Part shown: one piece after another, positions 30,400-40,930 of the stretch
How the letters are laid out: every line of letters begins with the position of its first letter
How positions within the stretch are numbered: position 1 is the first letter of the stretch
From: Ischnura elegans
Lineage: Eukaryota > Arthropoda > Insecta > Odonata > Coenagrionidae
Direction of reading: 5' to 3'
NCBI RefSeq assembly: GCF_921293095.1
Contig: NW_025791691.1
Location: forward strand, 156,415-220,414
DNA: 64,000 bases
Notes under the pieces: generated by a model
Database searches by the model: none
The model's input: the letters and a program-made list of their open reading frames with translations, nothing else
What the model was told of the DNA's origin: nothing
Program-made: the position numbers and the translations under genes

Positions 30400-31620
30400 A
30401 ACAAAGGTGTTACAGATGTACATAATAAGGTTGTACATTTGGCTAAAGCGTGCCCGAGTAAATTATAAGTGTGTTGTTGCAATTGTAATGGCAAGGGACA
30501 CATGACTCGCGAATGAAGTAGCCCTGCAGTAAAAGGTGTCAATGACGATAATATTACAGAAATAAGCCAGCAAGGAAGGGATGGGGAAAGTAAGTCCAGG
30601 GTGATTTCGTTAATTGGTGCGGTGAACCTCTCTGCGTTGCGAATAAACGATAATCAGTGGTTATTGGGCAGTGCCTCCAATGATTACATCTGTAAAAGTC
30701 AGGCTATGTTTTCATCTATTAGCCCTGCGAGTGGATTCATAAACATGTGAAAGGGCAAAGTTCCAGCGAAAGGCGTGGGCGTGGTCTCTGTTGAACTGAC
30801 AAATGAATGAGGCGGATGTACTTTAGAACTCAGGGGTGCATTATTCCTGCCTGAATTTTGTTACAACTTTATCTCTCGTGCTAAGCCAGCAAAGAAAGCG
30901 ATTTCTTGCAAGGTTACGGAGAATTTCTGCGTTGGACAACTTAACGGTAACGAGATCTTCAAGGGGAATCAAAGAGATGGGCTGTACATCTTGGAAACAG
31001 TGACCAGCGCAGTGATGTCTAGCGTGACAACACAGCTAGAAAGTAAAGACGTACCGGAGCAGAACGCTTTTGCCCTGCTGAACGCGGTAAACTGGCATGA
31101 GGAAGGAATCAGAAAAATTCCTCTGATAGATATAAAGGTGAAAAATCAGGTAAGAAGTGCAAGATGTGCACCAAAGGTAAAGCTGTCAGGAAAGAATTCC
31201 CAGAAAGCAGCTCTAAAAAGTCAGCACAACCATTGGAGCTGATACGTGGCTATGTTATGGGGGAATGGGTAAAATCTCTAAGTGGGTCACAATACATTGC
31301 AACTTTTGTTGATGGTTTTTCAAGGCATTTAACTGCATTTTTTCTGACACAAAAGTCTGAAGTGTTTGGTCGTTTTTAAAGAATACAAGTCAGAAGTGGA
31401 AAATAATAAGAGAAACTGGAAAATTATGGCTTTAAAAACTGATGGGAGTGGTGAGTACATTAATAAAGAATTCAGTCCTTCTCTTAATGCAAATGGGATA
31501 CTGCATAGAAGAACAGTTAGGGATTCATCAGAACAAAACGGCATTGCCGAGAGGGTTTATAAAACTCTAGCTAATGGTATGAGATGTACGTTGTGGCAAT
31601 CTGGAGTTAACTTTAAGTAG
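30400..31620 (+). pseudogene. Ty1/copia gag-pol relic
   Basis: Order along the plus strand: two tandem CCHC zinc knuckles at 30408-30516 (the second, CNCNGKGHMTRE, ends at a TGA where the last Cys should be). A protease remnant WLLGSASNDYIC at 30658-30693 follows, in which the catalytic Asp of the family's DSGAS motif is lost. The integrase has KCKMCTKGKAVRKEFP, LELIRGYVMGEW (catalytic Asp lost), SQYIATFVDGFSR, FLTQKSEVF, then a frameshift at 31375, LKTDGSGEYINKEF and EQNGIAERV. The reverse transcriptase is absent. Confidence 0.88.
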
Positions 31621-32365
31621 TGAGTAAGTAACTTTAAGTGAGTAATATTGTCACTATGCAACGTAACTCTAGGAGGTAACGTAAACAAACAAAGGTGCTC
31701 AACCGGTGTGAAACTACGATATGTTGGCAGCGTTGTCGAGTTGGTGGTCAGCATTTAAATAAACCATTTTTCCAAATTAGGTTGAAATTGACAGAGCAAA
31801 AGGTCTCATTAGTTAAGTTCATTTCATTCATCACAAATGATGTAGTTATAAAGCTTAACTGTATTTTCAGAGAAAGTACTTAAATTCTTCCGATACCAAA
31901 GAGTCAATATAACAGCCATGATACCATTATTAGATAATATGATATTAGTACCATGTATAACAGCCATTCTTCATATCACTAGATTATTCCATTTTAAGTA
32001 AAATTCATGCATTGTATAGCTATTTTAATTGATTTAGCATTACTTTTAAATTTTATAAATGACTAAATTAGCGATTATAACTCGTTGTTATCGAGTTTTT
32101 CTAACTAATGGAAACAGTATTTCGAAGCGCAGGTTCCTCCTTAATTACATGTGTCACGTCAAAAATGTATGCCCTAATAGAAGTATTGATTTCCAGATTC
32201 CCTTGGTTCTGTGGGAGTGAAGAGAAATCACAGCATCGAAAGTATGGGTGCCTTCAAGGAAAATATTTGTAACCGTTCATCATGTAGCATTTCATGAAAG
32301 CAGTTTTCCATGTGCCGAATTGCTAAACGGTCAAGATGAGATATGAATTGATACTATTTTTCCAA
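31621..32365. other. Spacer, nothing recognised
   Basis: AT-rich, with no coding or repeat structure that I can support. Confidence 0.4.
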
Positions 32366-32369
32366 ATAA

Positions 32370-33030
32370 AACTTTATTTCACCTGAGTCAACATGTTTCA
32401 CTGCAATGCAGCATTATCAAGACTAACAAAAATGTTAACCATGCCAGAGTAAATAGTCTCGTACAAATTTGTGCACTCAAAAAAATGTGTGAGGTGGGGG
32501 TGGAAGGAGAAAATTATCATATTCCTTTGTTTTTAAGGATTGGAAAGAGCGTTGACGGTAAGAGGGTTTGGAATTTTGAACTGACCGTTGGTCTGAGGTG
32601 AGAGTGGGATGGTGACTGTTTTCAGGTACTAGGAGGGTTTTTTCCCGATTAGCTGAGGGATGTCATGGAACGGGGAAAGGAAGGGCAAAACATGGTCATT
32701 AGTGATATTTTCTTTCCTACTAACGGCCGAAACGAATCACAAATGTCCATTTTTGTCCCCTTTTGTACCCAGTGCAGCATTTCTGGGATGAATTCTTCTA
32801 GGAGGTGAGCCGCAAACTGGGATTTCCCTTCCTTCTTTTCAAAATCCCTCTTATGCTTTTCTGCTCTGACCTTCAGACTTCTCCCCGTCTGTCCAGTGCA
32901 AGACGCCATACATTTTGTCTCACATTTAATTTGTACGAGACTATTTATTCTGGCATGGTTAACTTTGTTGTTGGTCTTGATAAAGCTGCAGTGCAGTGAA
33001 ACATGCTGACTCAGGTGATATAAAATTTTA
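32370..33030 (-). mobile_element. Penelope-like GIY-YIG relic with inverted end repeats
   Basis: The minus strand reads CETKCMASCTGQTGRSLKVR, AEKHKRDFEKKEGKSQFAAH and LLEE, matching the GIY-YIG domain of Penelope elements (YIGQTGRSLKxRxxEHxRD ... SxFAxHLLE) with the YIG motif eroded to SCTG. About 100 bases at 32370-32475 are the inverse of 32930-33030, including GAGTCAACATGTTTCACTGCA, so the element end is present twice in opposite orientation. It is a different lineage from the element in intron 2. Confidence 0.75.
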
Positions 33031-33435
33031 CGTGGAAAAGTGCAAAGTAGTATCATTTCATATCTTATAATGGATCTCCTCAAAATATGTGCATCTTCCA
33101 TTCAATTTCACAGGTCAAGATGGCTAACGCCTTAGCAATTCCCTCGGGGTTGTCATGAGACACGGATCGTTGTCCTCCTGGACCTCTGGTGGCGATGGTT
33201 AGCAACAACTGATTCCCAGCCACCGCCTTAACTTCATAATTTAGATATCCTCCTTACTTGTTGCTCATTCCCATCCAGTTTAAATTATTGCTTCCATGCT
33301 TCCTATCCCCATGTGTTATTTTCATAGAACTTGTTCTCGTTTGAACTCAGATGATTGCTTTTATCATTACATCATTCCGCCTTTTCAGGCACTACGATGC
33401 TGAGGCATTATTAATTGTCCTGTCGTCCAGGACTG
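33031..33435. other. Spacer, nothing recognised
   Basis: No supportable gene or element. Confidence 0.4.
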
Positions 33436-33439
33436 GGAA

Positions 33440-34045
33440 TTAAGCATTCCGTGTGGGTGGCTGATGATACGGATCTCCCGTAGAAGATACCGGACGGCAG
33501 TAGCGATCCCAAGTAGGGGCGCAGCCAGGAATTAAGGCTGGGGGGGTTTAGGTGCAACTAAGACCGGGGTGTGTGGGGGTATGGAATACCCATCAGGATA
33601 AGCGGTAGGTGCGAGATTATTAAATTGCGGAATTTTAAGATAAACGGTTCAAAATAGTGAGTTTTACGGCTTTCTGAGGGATATATTATTAATCCTTACA
33701 CTGTTATATTAGTAATAGTAATCCAATTAAGTAAAATAGATTAAACTTAAATATTTCTCTGAGCTATGGGGGGGGGGGATTGGGTTTAACTCCCAAAACC
33801 TCCCCCTCGCTGTGCCACTGATCCCAAGAATTGATGTTCGCTACTCCGAGGGCAGCAAAGTCGTCGATTTGGGAAGATGATGTTTTGTCGTAGAATGTCT
33901 CCGCTATGATCTTCAATTTTTCTTCTAGCGGCGATTCCTCCGTTGCCAGATACAACGCGTCATTTCCGTCAACTTCATCTCGACACGTTCCCTGTGATCC
34001 ATATGCGTATTTGCTGGTTTTATCGCGATCCGAAGCCTGCGCGCA
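33440..34045 (-). pseudogene. Unrecognised open frame interrupted by a MITE
   Basis: The minus strand is open from 34045 to 33829 (acidic, containing ATEESPLEEKLKIIAETFYD and DFAALGVANINSWD). If the MITE and one target duplication are discounted, it would run on in frame for 18 more codons to a TAA at 33440-33442. No family recognised. It could be a broken exon or a transposon fragment. Confidence 0.3.
33514..33820. mobile_element. hAT-type MITE, family 1, inverted orientation
   Basis: Starts TAGGGGCGCAGCCAGGAATTA and ends CGCTGTGCCACTG, reverse to the copies at 112 and 22199. Perfect 8-bp target duplication ATCCCAAG at 33506-33513 and 33821-33828. Confidence 0.92.
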
Positions 34046-34049
34046 TCAA

Positions 34050-34670
34050 ATTCACCCTCGATACCGACTTCTTATCGTCCGGCTCGGACAGATAACTTCG
34101 GATAGACATTGAGCGGAATGAGGTTGGATTGCTTTGACACTCGTGAAAGGTATCAGCAGTCACCGCTGGATGGCAGCTTCGAGCTAACGTACACCATCTA
34201 TTTATATTATCGGGAGGCTGGAATTCTTACGCGCAATTTTTCTGATTTTCGATATCACGTCGATAGGACCCAGAGAGAAGATAAACAACTTTCACGAATA
34301 AATACAACAAAGCGAGGCGGGATAAAAATGCCGAAACCCAAAATTATTCTTAGGCGAAGCAATTATATCGGACATGATCCACGATTGATAAATGTTTCCA
34401 GAGTGACTTAATACATTCCTTCCATCAAACTAGCTTTCATCCATTTGGTATTGCTGAATAACAACCGAAATTGAAAAATGGAGCCAGAATGTGTGCAGGT
34501 CTAAACAAGCCCTTTCCCATCGTTTCAGGCCAGGGAACTAAATACTCATGTTGGGGAACTTTTGCTTACGTTACAAAAACTGTTTTGCAATAAACTATAG
34601 CATCATGAATATCCTTTTCTACCCCAGGCCACTTTTTTCCTTCCGGCTGCGTGGGGCTCTTATCAGCTCA
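34050..34670. other. Spacer, nothing recognised
   Basis: A 100-codon plus-strand open frame (34109-34411) has no resemblance to a known family. Confidence 0.35.
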
Positions 34671-34683
34671 CGATTCCAAGCAC

Positions 34684-34995
34684 CAGTGGCGCAGCGAGGG
34701 GGGGGGGGGGGGTTTGGGGGATAAAACCCCCTACCCAGAGCTCAGAGAAATTTTTAAGTTTAATCCAATTTACTTAATGAATTAGTATTACTTATAGAAT
34801 AGCGTTAGGATTAATCAAATATCCCTAAGAGGTCCATAAAACTGGCCATTTTGAACCATTAATCTTAAAAATTTTCTTGAGGAGGGCCCCCCGGAACTCT
34901 CACTTACCCTTGCGGGTATGCAATACCTCAACACCCAAAGTATTAGTTGCTCCTAACCCCCCCCCTCCTAACCTTAATTCTTAGTTGCGCCCCTG
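34684..34995. mobile_element. hAT-type MITE, family 1
   Basis: CAGTGGCGCAGCGAGG start and GTTGCGCCCCTG end, with a perfect 8-bp duplication CCAAGCAC at 34676-34683 and 34996-35003. Interior as in the other family 1 copies. Confidence 0.93.
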
Positions 34996-35388
34996 CCAAG
35001 CACCACGAGTTAGGGATAGAGTGAAAGTAATGACATTCAGTGTCACCTAGAACCACTACAGCTTGCAGCACTGTCTTGGGTATGCATCTGCGAAGGATAC
35101 TATTTATTTGCAGAGTTGTGCTTTTGTCAGAAAGAAGTTGGGTTCGCCTCACAATAATAATTCTTCCTTGAGTGATTAGGAATTGAACATTTGCTGAGCG
35201 TTAAAAAAAAAACAACCAAAAAGCACATATAACTTCGAATTATGTTGTTATTGTCGTTTTTAGGGCTTGTTTAGACCTGCTCACACTCTGGCACTATATT
35301 TAATTTTTCGTTGTTACCCAGTAATATCAAATGGATTAAAGCAAGTTTGATGAAAGGAATTTTTTTTAATTAATGGGTCAATTGAAAA

Positions 35389-35736
35389 TTGAGCTTGAAA
35401 ACTGAGCTTGAAATAATTTACATGCACGAGGACTTCCGAAAAGTCTCCAGTGTCGCTGCCCTATTAGTATTCATAGTTGAGAATAACATTCAAAGCACAT
35501 TGATTGAAACAAAGTATCTACAGAAAATTCTTGCGACAATTACGATGACAACTAGTGAAGGATTTGTTAAAACATTCTTACGTAGCCAGATGGATGAGGA
35601 CAGGCTCACTGCTTTGGCAATGTTGTCAATTGAAAAAAATTTCCAGGATGGTATCGAAGGTTTCAATGACATGGTGATAAACAAGTTCACTCGGAAGAAG
35701 GAATGGAGAATGAATTTCACCTACCGTCACTTGTAA
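35389..35736 (+). pseudogene. hAT transposase C-terminal (dimerisation) relic
   Basis: Open frame containing MTTSEGFVKTFLRSQMDEDR and LTALAMLSIEKN, matching the pattern of the hAT C-terminal dimerisation region (TTxSAERSFSxLKxIKxxLRSxMxxxRLxxLAxLSIxxD). The SAERSFSxLK core has been deleted. It could be the remains of an autonomous relative of the MITEs, but this cannot be shown. Confidence 0.7.
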
Positions 35737-35739
35737 AGG

Positions 35740-36055
35740 TGTGGTTAGAATAATTGTTTCCATTAGCATGCTTATATTATTTGTGTTCATGCAGTTTTAA
35801 GGGAAGATTGTACCAGTAATGGTATGTCTTGCATGCTATGCATTCTATTACGACGAAATATTATGCTCATGGATTATAGTTAACATAATATAAATTAATC
35901 GTCCTGTGTCTGCTCTAATGCACACCCTGGATAAATTACCACTAGCCGCGACTGTCAGCACCGCAGAATTTTCTTGTGCAGAGTACATAGGATTCAAGAA
36001 GGATTTTACCCAGGGCTAGAGGTGGACCAAACAGTACCATCCGAATAAGCAGCTG
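35740..36055. other. Spacer, nothing recognised
   Basis: No supportable feature. Confidence 0.4.
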
Positions 36056-36065
36056 CAATGTGACG

Positions 36066-36346
36066 CATGGGCACAGCTAGGAATTAAGGCTGGTAGAGTT
36101 TAGGTGAAACTAATACCGGTGTGTGTGGGGGAATGGAATACCCACCAGGATAAGCGGTAGGTGTGAGATTAATAAATTGCGGAATTTTAAGATAAATTAT
36201 TCAAAATGGTGAGTTTTACGGCTTTCTGAGGGATATTTTATCAATCCTTACACTATTCTATTAGTAATATCACTCCAAAAGTAAACTGGCTTAAACTTAA
36301 AATTTCCCTGAGCTCTGTGGGGGTTTTACCCCTCGCTGCGCCACTG
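36066..36346. mobile_element. hAT-type MITE, family 1, inverted orientation
   Basis: Starts CATGGGCACAGCTAGGAATT and ends CGCTGCGCCACTG. Perfect 8-bp duplication ATGTGACG at 36058-36065 and 36347-36354. Confidence 0.93.
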
Positions 36347-36354
36347 ATGTGACG

Positions 36355-37440
36355 GTACTACTGACTGTGAGATATAGTTCTGTGAGACGGTCAAACAGTT
36401 CCACAGTTCTCTTGGTGCTCTGATCAGGCTGGTTGCTGCACCATGTGACACTACCACTACAAGCTGCAATGTATCTCCAATGTAGCTCATACTGTATTTA
36501 AGCTGTGATTCTGATGAAGGTATTAATTACAATAGTGTGCGTTCCTTTGTAATTGTTATCTAATTAAGGGCTACCATTTGTCTTATTTTTAGGAAAAAGT
36601 CAAAATATTAATGCTTGTAACTTCAGAATAATATTAAATGAAGAAATTAAAAGCATCCTTTACTCCCTTTTGAGCCACTCCTGCGTATTTGCATACATAT
36701 GCCCCAAAGCTTCCCATAATACCAATTGGAAATCCCTGGTGTAACACGATTGACGATGACTGATTATTATGAAATTGTGTATTTGGTTATATTGAAACAT
36801 ATTCTTTGTTAAATCCAATGATGGACTTTGTTATAATGAAATGCTAACTTCGTATTCTGAGTGCGCATCTGATTAATTATTTCCTTACTTCTATGCTGGT
36901 ATGCAAAGCTGAAAGCATATTCTTCTGCTTTGATTGGAATACCCTCTCTACCTCTCTTTAGCCATTCATAAACCTTAGCTCTACCTAGAATAAAATAAAA
37001 TTACTTTATTCTATGATGAAGCAGTTCCACAAAGTAACGCATGAGACCGTGTCTTATTATCTTAGCTCTACCATAACTTGTCAATTCTTCCTAATGTATT
37101 CTAACTCTCCCATCCTCATCATTGTTGCTTTATTCCTCTTTTCTTTGATCTTCTTTTGATACCTTTGCATCCGTTTAACACACTCAGTCCTCCTCAATCA
37201 ATCTTTATTAAAGAATCTGTAATTCCAAATGAAATAGGAGAGTTAGGTAGCCTAGTAGGTGGAACATTAGGCTTCTGAGTGAAGGGTTAGGGCTTCGTAT
37301 CTTGGGCAAAGCCTTTGGCTTATCTCAAATTAACATCTGTGTAATGTGAAGTGGCCCAAGGAAAGAGACTCTGCCCCTTACCCTCATGCATGCCATTCAT
37401 ATGCCTGTGGCTTAGTCTGGTGTAACCTCCACCCTTCACT
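36355..37440. other. Spacer, nothing recognised
   Basis: No gene or repeat supported. A gypsy 5' LTR may begin in the last part, but I could not find its start. Confidence 0.4.
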
Positions 37441-37499
37441 TATCTAAACCAACCTTACATCCATGATGTATGTATCCAGGGTGTTGTATCTAGGGTGGT

Positions 37500-37660
37500 A
37501 GCCCTGTCCCGAGAATATGAGATGTGAGGACAGGGCACATCTGGCAGTTGTTGGTGGGACTACGCCTTGCCTTGTATCATAGCATAGCCAAGAATTAAAG
37601 TTTTATGTTGTAATGGACTCCCGTGTTTTCCTGCAACAGAACAATTTGGCGACGAGAATG
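37500..37660 (+). mobile_element. Probable gypsy LTR 3' end and primer-binding region
   Basis: An ATTAAA signal near 37597 is followed by a segment ending CTGCAACA at 37638. After it comes ATTTGGCGACGAGAA at about 37643-37658, the leader that follows the 5' LTR in many arthropod Ty3/gypsy elements. The left limit of the LTR is not determined. Confidence 0.5.
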
Positions 37661-37798
37661 GGATTGATGGAGTCCGATACTGTTGTGGGTTATGTGTCGT
37701 ATGGTTGAGGCTGTTACGTGAGTTTCGAAAAAAACTGATCGGTCGACCGTACCTGTGGTACATGCCATTCTGTATCTTCACGGAACTATTGCCTAAAT

Positions 37799-38530
37799 TT
37801 GTGTATAGGAACTTTTGATCAAAGTGTCAACAGCATTTCTCGACACTTTGATCAAAAGTTTCATCAGCTTCTGCGCGTAAACAGCTATATGAGGACATTA
37901 CATCCTCCTGTTGAGGATCTCGGCAGGAAGGATTTCCTAATTGGTCACATAGGAGGGGCAGCATTGGAGAAGCTAACTGTAAATCTCCACCCTCTCTCAC
38001 CGGACCGGCTGACTTACGAGCAATTAGAGGAGGAGCTTAAGACCATATTTACGCCAATGCGATTCTTTCGTGCCAAGAGGCTGATCTTTCAACGTCGTGT
38101 ACATGAACCCAATGAAAGTTTTTCCCAGTGTGCTCTAGCGTTAAAGAAGATGGCTGCCACCTGTGATTTTGGAAACAGTATGGAAGATAAATAAATTGAT
38201 CAATTTTTGTATGGTATCAATAGTGAAGAAATAACCACTAAACTGGCTGGCGAAAATGTTCCTTTTAAGGGATTCGTGGCCAAAGCGTGCTATGTGGAAG
38301 GATCTGCGGAATACTCCAAAAGCACTGGGGATAGTCCTGCCTCATTTTCGGTGAATACTACCCTGCAAGCTGTGATGAATCAGCAGCTTGGGTAAATACC
38401 TATTTCAGAGTGTAGTACGAGAGCCCTCTTTTTCTGGTGAATATGAAGCTCGGTTGCTATGTTAGGATTGGGAAGTTTTTTTATGGCAACCCACGTTATC
38501 GCTCTGAGACCACTGAGTGGTATTGTGGGC
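37799..38530 (+). pseudogene. Ty3/gypsy gag relic
   Basis: Reads LGRKDFLIGHIGGAALEKL, LTYEQLEEELKTIF and a block pattern like gypsy capsid (FxxRVHEPNESFSQCALALK, CDFGNSMEDK, then a TAA and QFLYGINSEEITTKL). After a further frameshift the Cys-rich GCYVRIGKFFYGNPRYR ... WYCG segment follows at 38450-38529, where a MITE interrupts it. No pol sequence follows. Confidence 0.8.
37810..37860. repeat. 19-bp perfect inverted repeat at the gag start
   Basis: AACTTTTGATCAAAGTGTC at 37810-37828 and its exact complement at 37842-37860, separated by 13 bases. The coding meaning is a repeated Phe-Asp-Gln segment. It is unusual inside a gag gene and probably arose by a local inverted copying event. Confidence 0.9.
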
Positions 38531-38769
38531 AGTGGCGCAGCGAGGGGGGGGGGGGGTTGTGGTATATAACCACCCCCAGAGCTCAGAGAAATTTTTAAGT
38601 TAAATCCATTTTACTTATTTGGATCAGTTTTACTTATAGAATAGTGTTAGGATTAATCAAATATCCAACTCCCACTTACCCTGGCATGTATGCAATACCA
38701 CCACACCCATAAGTAATAGTTGCGCCTAAACTCCCCCCCCCCTGGCCTTAATTCCTGGCTGCGCCCCTG
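38530..38769. mobile_element. hAT-type MITE, family 1, copy 2
   Basis: Counterpart of 112-349, in the same place within the gypsy gag relic and with the same near-identical 8-bp flanks. It differs mainly in the length of the G and C runs. Confidence 0.85.
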
Positions 38770-38839
38770 ACTGTGGGGGCTTTCTTCTTCTGAGAGAAAT
38801 GGCTGACTGCTCTCGTTGAAAATCAATTGAGTGCATGTA

Positions 38840-40427
38840 TTCAGCCGGAATACTCCTATAAACTGTTCTGTAAGCTAAGTGCACTCATTGGCCTCACATT
38901 GCATTTTGTATTCCTTTCTAGACTACCCAAGTGCAAAAAAACTTAGAGATACATCTAAGCCACATGATTCAATGAAATAAATGTATGTATTGTGGAGGGC
39001 TTCTTCTTACTAGTTTTAGGATTGCTGACCAATTATGAAAGATACTGATTACTCTGAGCCCATCTAGGGGTTAGTTCTGCTCCTTAAATCAGATAAGGAA
39101 AATGGCTAAACTAATATTTAGAAACTACGTATGATAGTAATAAAATAAGAAATTTTTGCTGAAGAAATTTTGCTGATTACATTTCTTGGTTACTACTCCC
39201 AGTGGAAGATTATCCCGTTGCAAGCAAAGTATTGAGAAAATATTGATGGAGGGGTTATAAGGATTAAGTCATATGGTTTACATGGTAGGAATGCATAATT
39301 TATCAGGCTGTGGGGTAGCCTCCAATCAACAGTGGTTTGGCATCTCTATTTGCTAATGTTTCATGATGGCCACTGAAGCTTCTGTGGTACAACGTAGGAA
39401 TAATTATTTTCAATAGGGTGGTTTCCTATAATTTTTTTTATTGCCTAAATCGAAAGATTATTACTCCTGGGGTACGTATTTCACGCTTTTAGATTTTTAT
39501 ATGAGGATATCTATTTTTCGCGATTAAATGAAAAGTGAAAATTTTCAAGTGCACAAAAACACGATGGCTAAGTATGAATGCCAGGAAATCTCCGAGTGAC
39601 GTCGTTCCGGTTCCCGCTGCGGCAAGTGAGGTGACCTTGGGGCGAGGCTTTGAGCGCTGATACGACGCAGGATGCTAGCAGGTAGCCAAGTACCCTGCTA
39701 GCTGGTAGCGCTTGGCTTAAATAAGGATTATTAATACCTTATCAAACGAAGAAAACTTTCCGACCTTAGCCAGTTTTAATAGGTGATTATTAAGACTGAG
39801 CTTTCTAAAAGAAGCGTTTCCCTGAGCTCTGTGCCTCATGCATGCATTGGTAATCTCAGACGATGTTAAACCCCTTTCTACTCGTATAGAAACTAGGTCC
39901 CTGTGGCGTCACGTGGAGTGGCATGGGTGCCAATCTGGCCTTTCTCAAATGAGAATAAAATTGACCATTGCCATTCGTCTAAACCGGTATTTCTAAAACC
40001 AAATAATTTGAAAATTATGAATACACTACTGGTGGGTAAAGAATCGCAATCAATACCTTTCGTTTTCTTTGATGAAGGAAACTACCCTATTGCAAAGCAA
40101 TGTTCCAGTTTAGGATATTGGGTGCTGAGAAAGTGGAGGAAGTATCTCTTCAATTCAATCTCATCATTGGTTAACAATCCAAAGATTGGTTTGACGCAGC
40201 TCTTCACTCAATTCTCCTTTCAGCTAATCTTTTCACACCTACGTATTTCCTCTCTTTCACATCCTTCTTTACTTGTTCCATATATTTTGTTCGAGGTCTT
40301 CCTTTTCCGTTCATTTCAATATTCTATCACCTACGATCGATGAACCCTCTCGAGTAGTTCCCGCCCAGAGGTCTGATTAGGGGACTGGTTCACCTCCGAA
40401 ATATTTTACTCAAGAGAATTCTATCAT
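38840..40427. other. Non-coding stretch, copy 2
   Basis: Counterpart of 420-2007, and nothing is recognised here either. The GTG-initiated open frame at 39903-40343 is the equivalent of 1483-1923 and differs from it at several residues, so there is no sign of coding constraint. Confidence 0.4.
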
Positions 40428-40435
40428 GTCATGAT

Positions 40436-40922
40436 TAGAGATCCATGAAAATCACACTTTCATTTTTATTTTATCGCACTTTCAATAACAGCTTATCGCA
40501 TTTTGTAGTGTCTATTTTTTATTTTCATAATGAGGTAGATGACGATCAAATGTAGTGAAACAGTTATATGACAAAACACAGAATATTTTTAATAATGATG
40601 TTGTAGAACAATAATAAATTAAGAAATAAGGCATATAGTGGCGGAGGTGTAGCTTGCCCACGCCCACTTGTAGTTCGCGGCCATATAGAGTCCCAACCAA
40701 TTTGTAGCTGGCCATTGCTATATGCTATCATGTGCTTTAAGCGGTGAGTGTCGGCGGAGCATTTAAACTGCGCTAGGCACAATATGTATGAATTTTGCCG
40801 TCGAAAAGGCGAATTTGCGTAAAAATATCATAAAAGTCCATTCATCGCATCTATGTCACATTTATTTGCGCACATCGCATCTATATTGCATTTATCGCAT
40901 TTGCGATTAGCACACATCTCTA
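40436..40922. mobile_element. hAT-type MITE, family 3, copy 2
   Basis: Counterpart of 2016-2502 with the same GTCATGAT target duplication. The left terminus here is TAGAGATCC, matching the inverted right end better than copy 1 does, so this copy keeps the older state. Confidence 0.82.
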
Positions 40923-40930
40923 GTCATGAT

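Noticed and set aside
38418-38419. Duplication junction
   Set aside because: The gag relic is continuous across it. The coordinate is only where the window's first base aligns.
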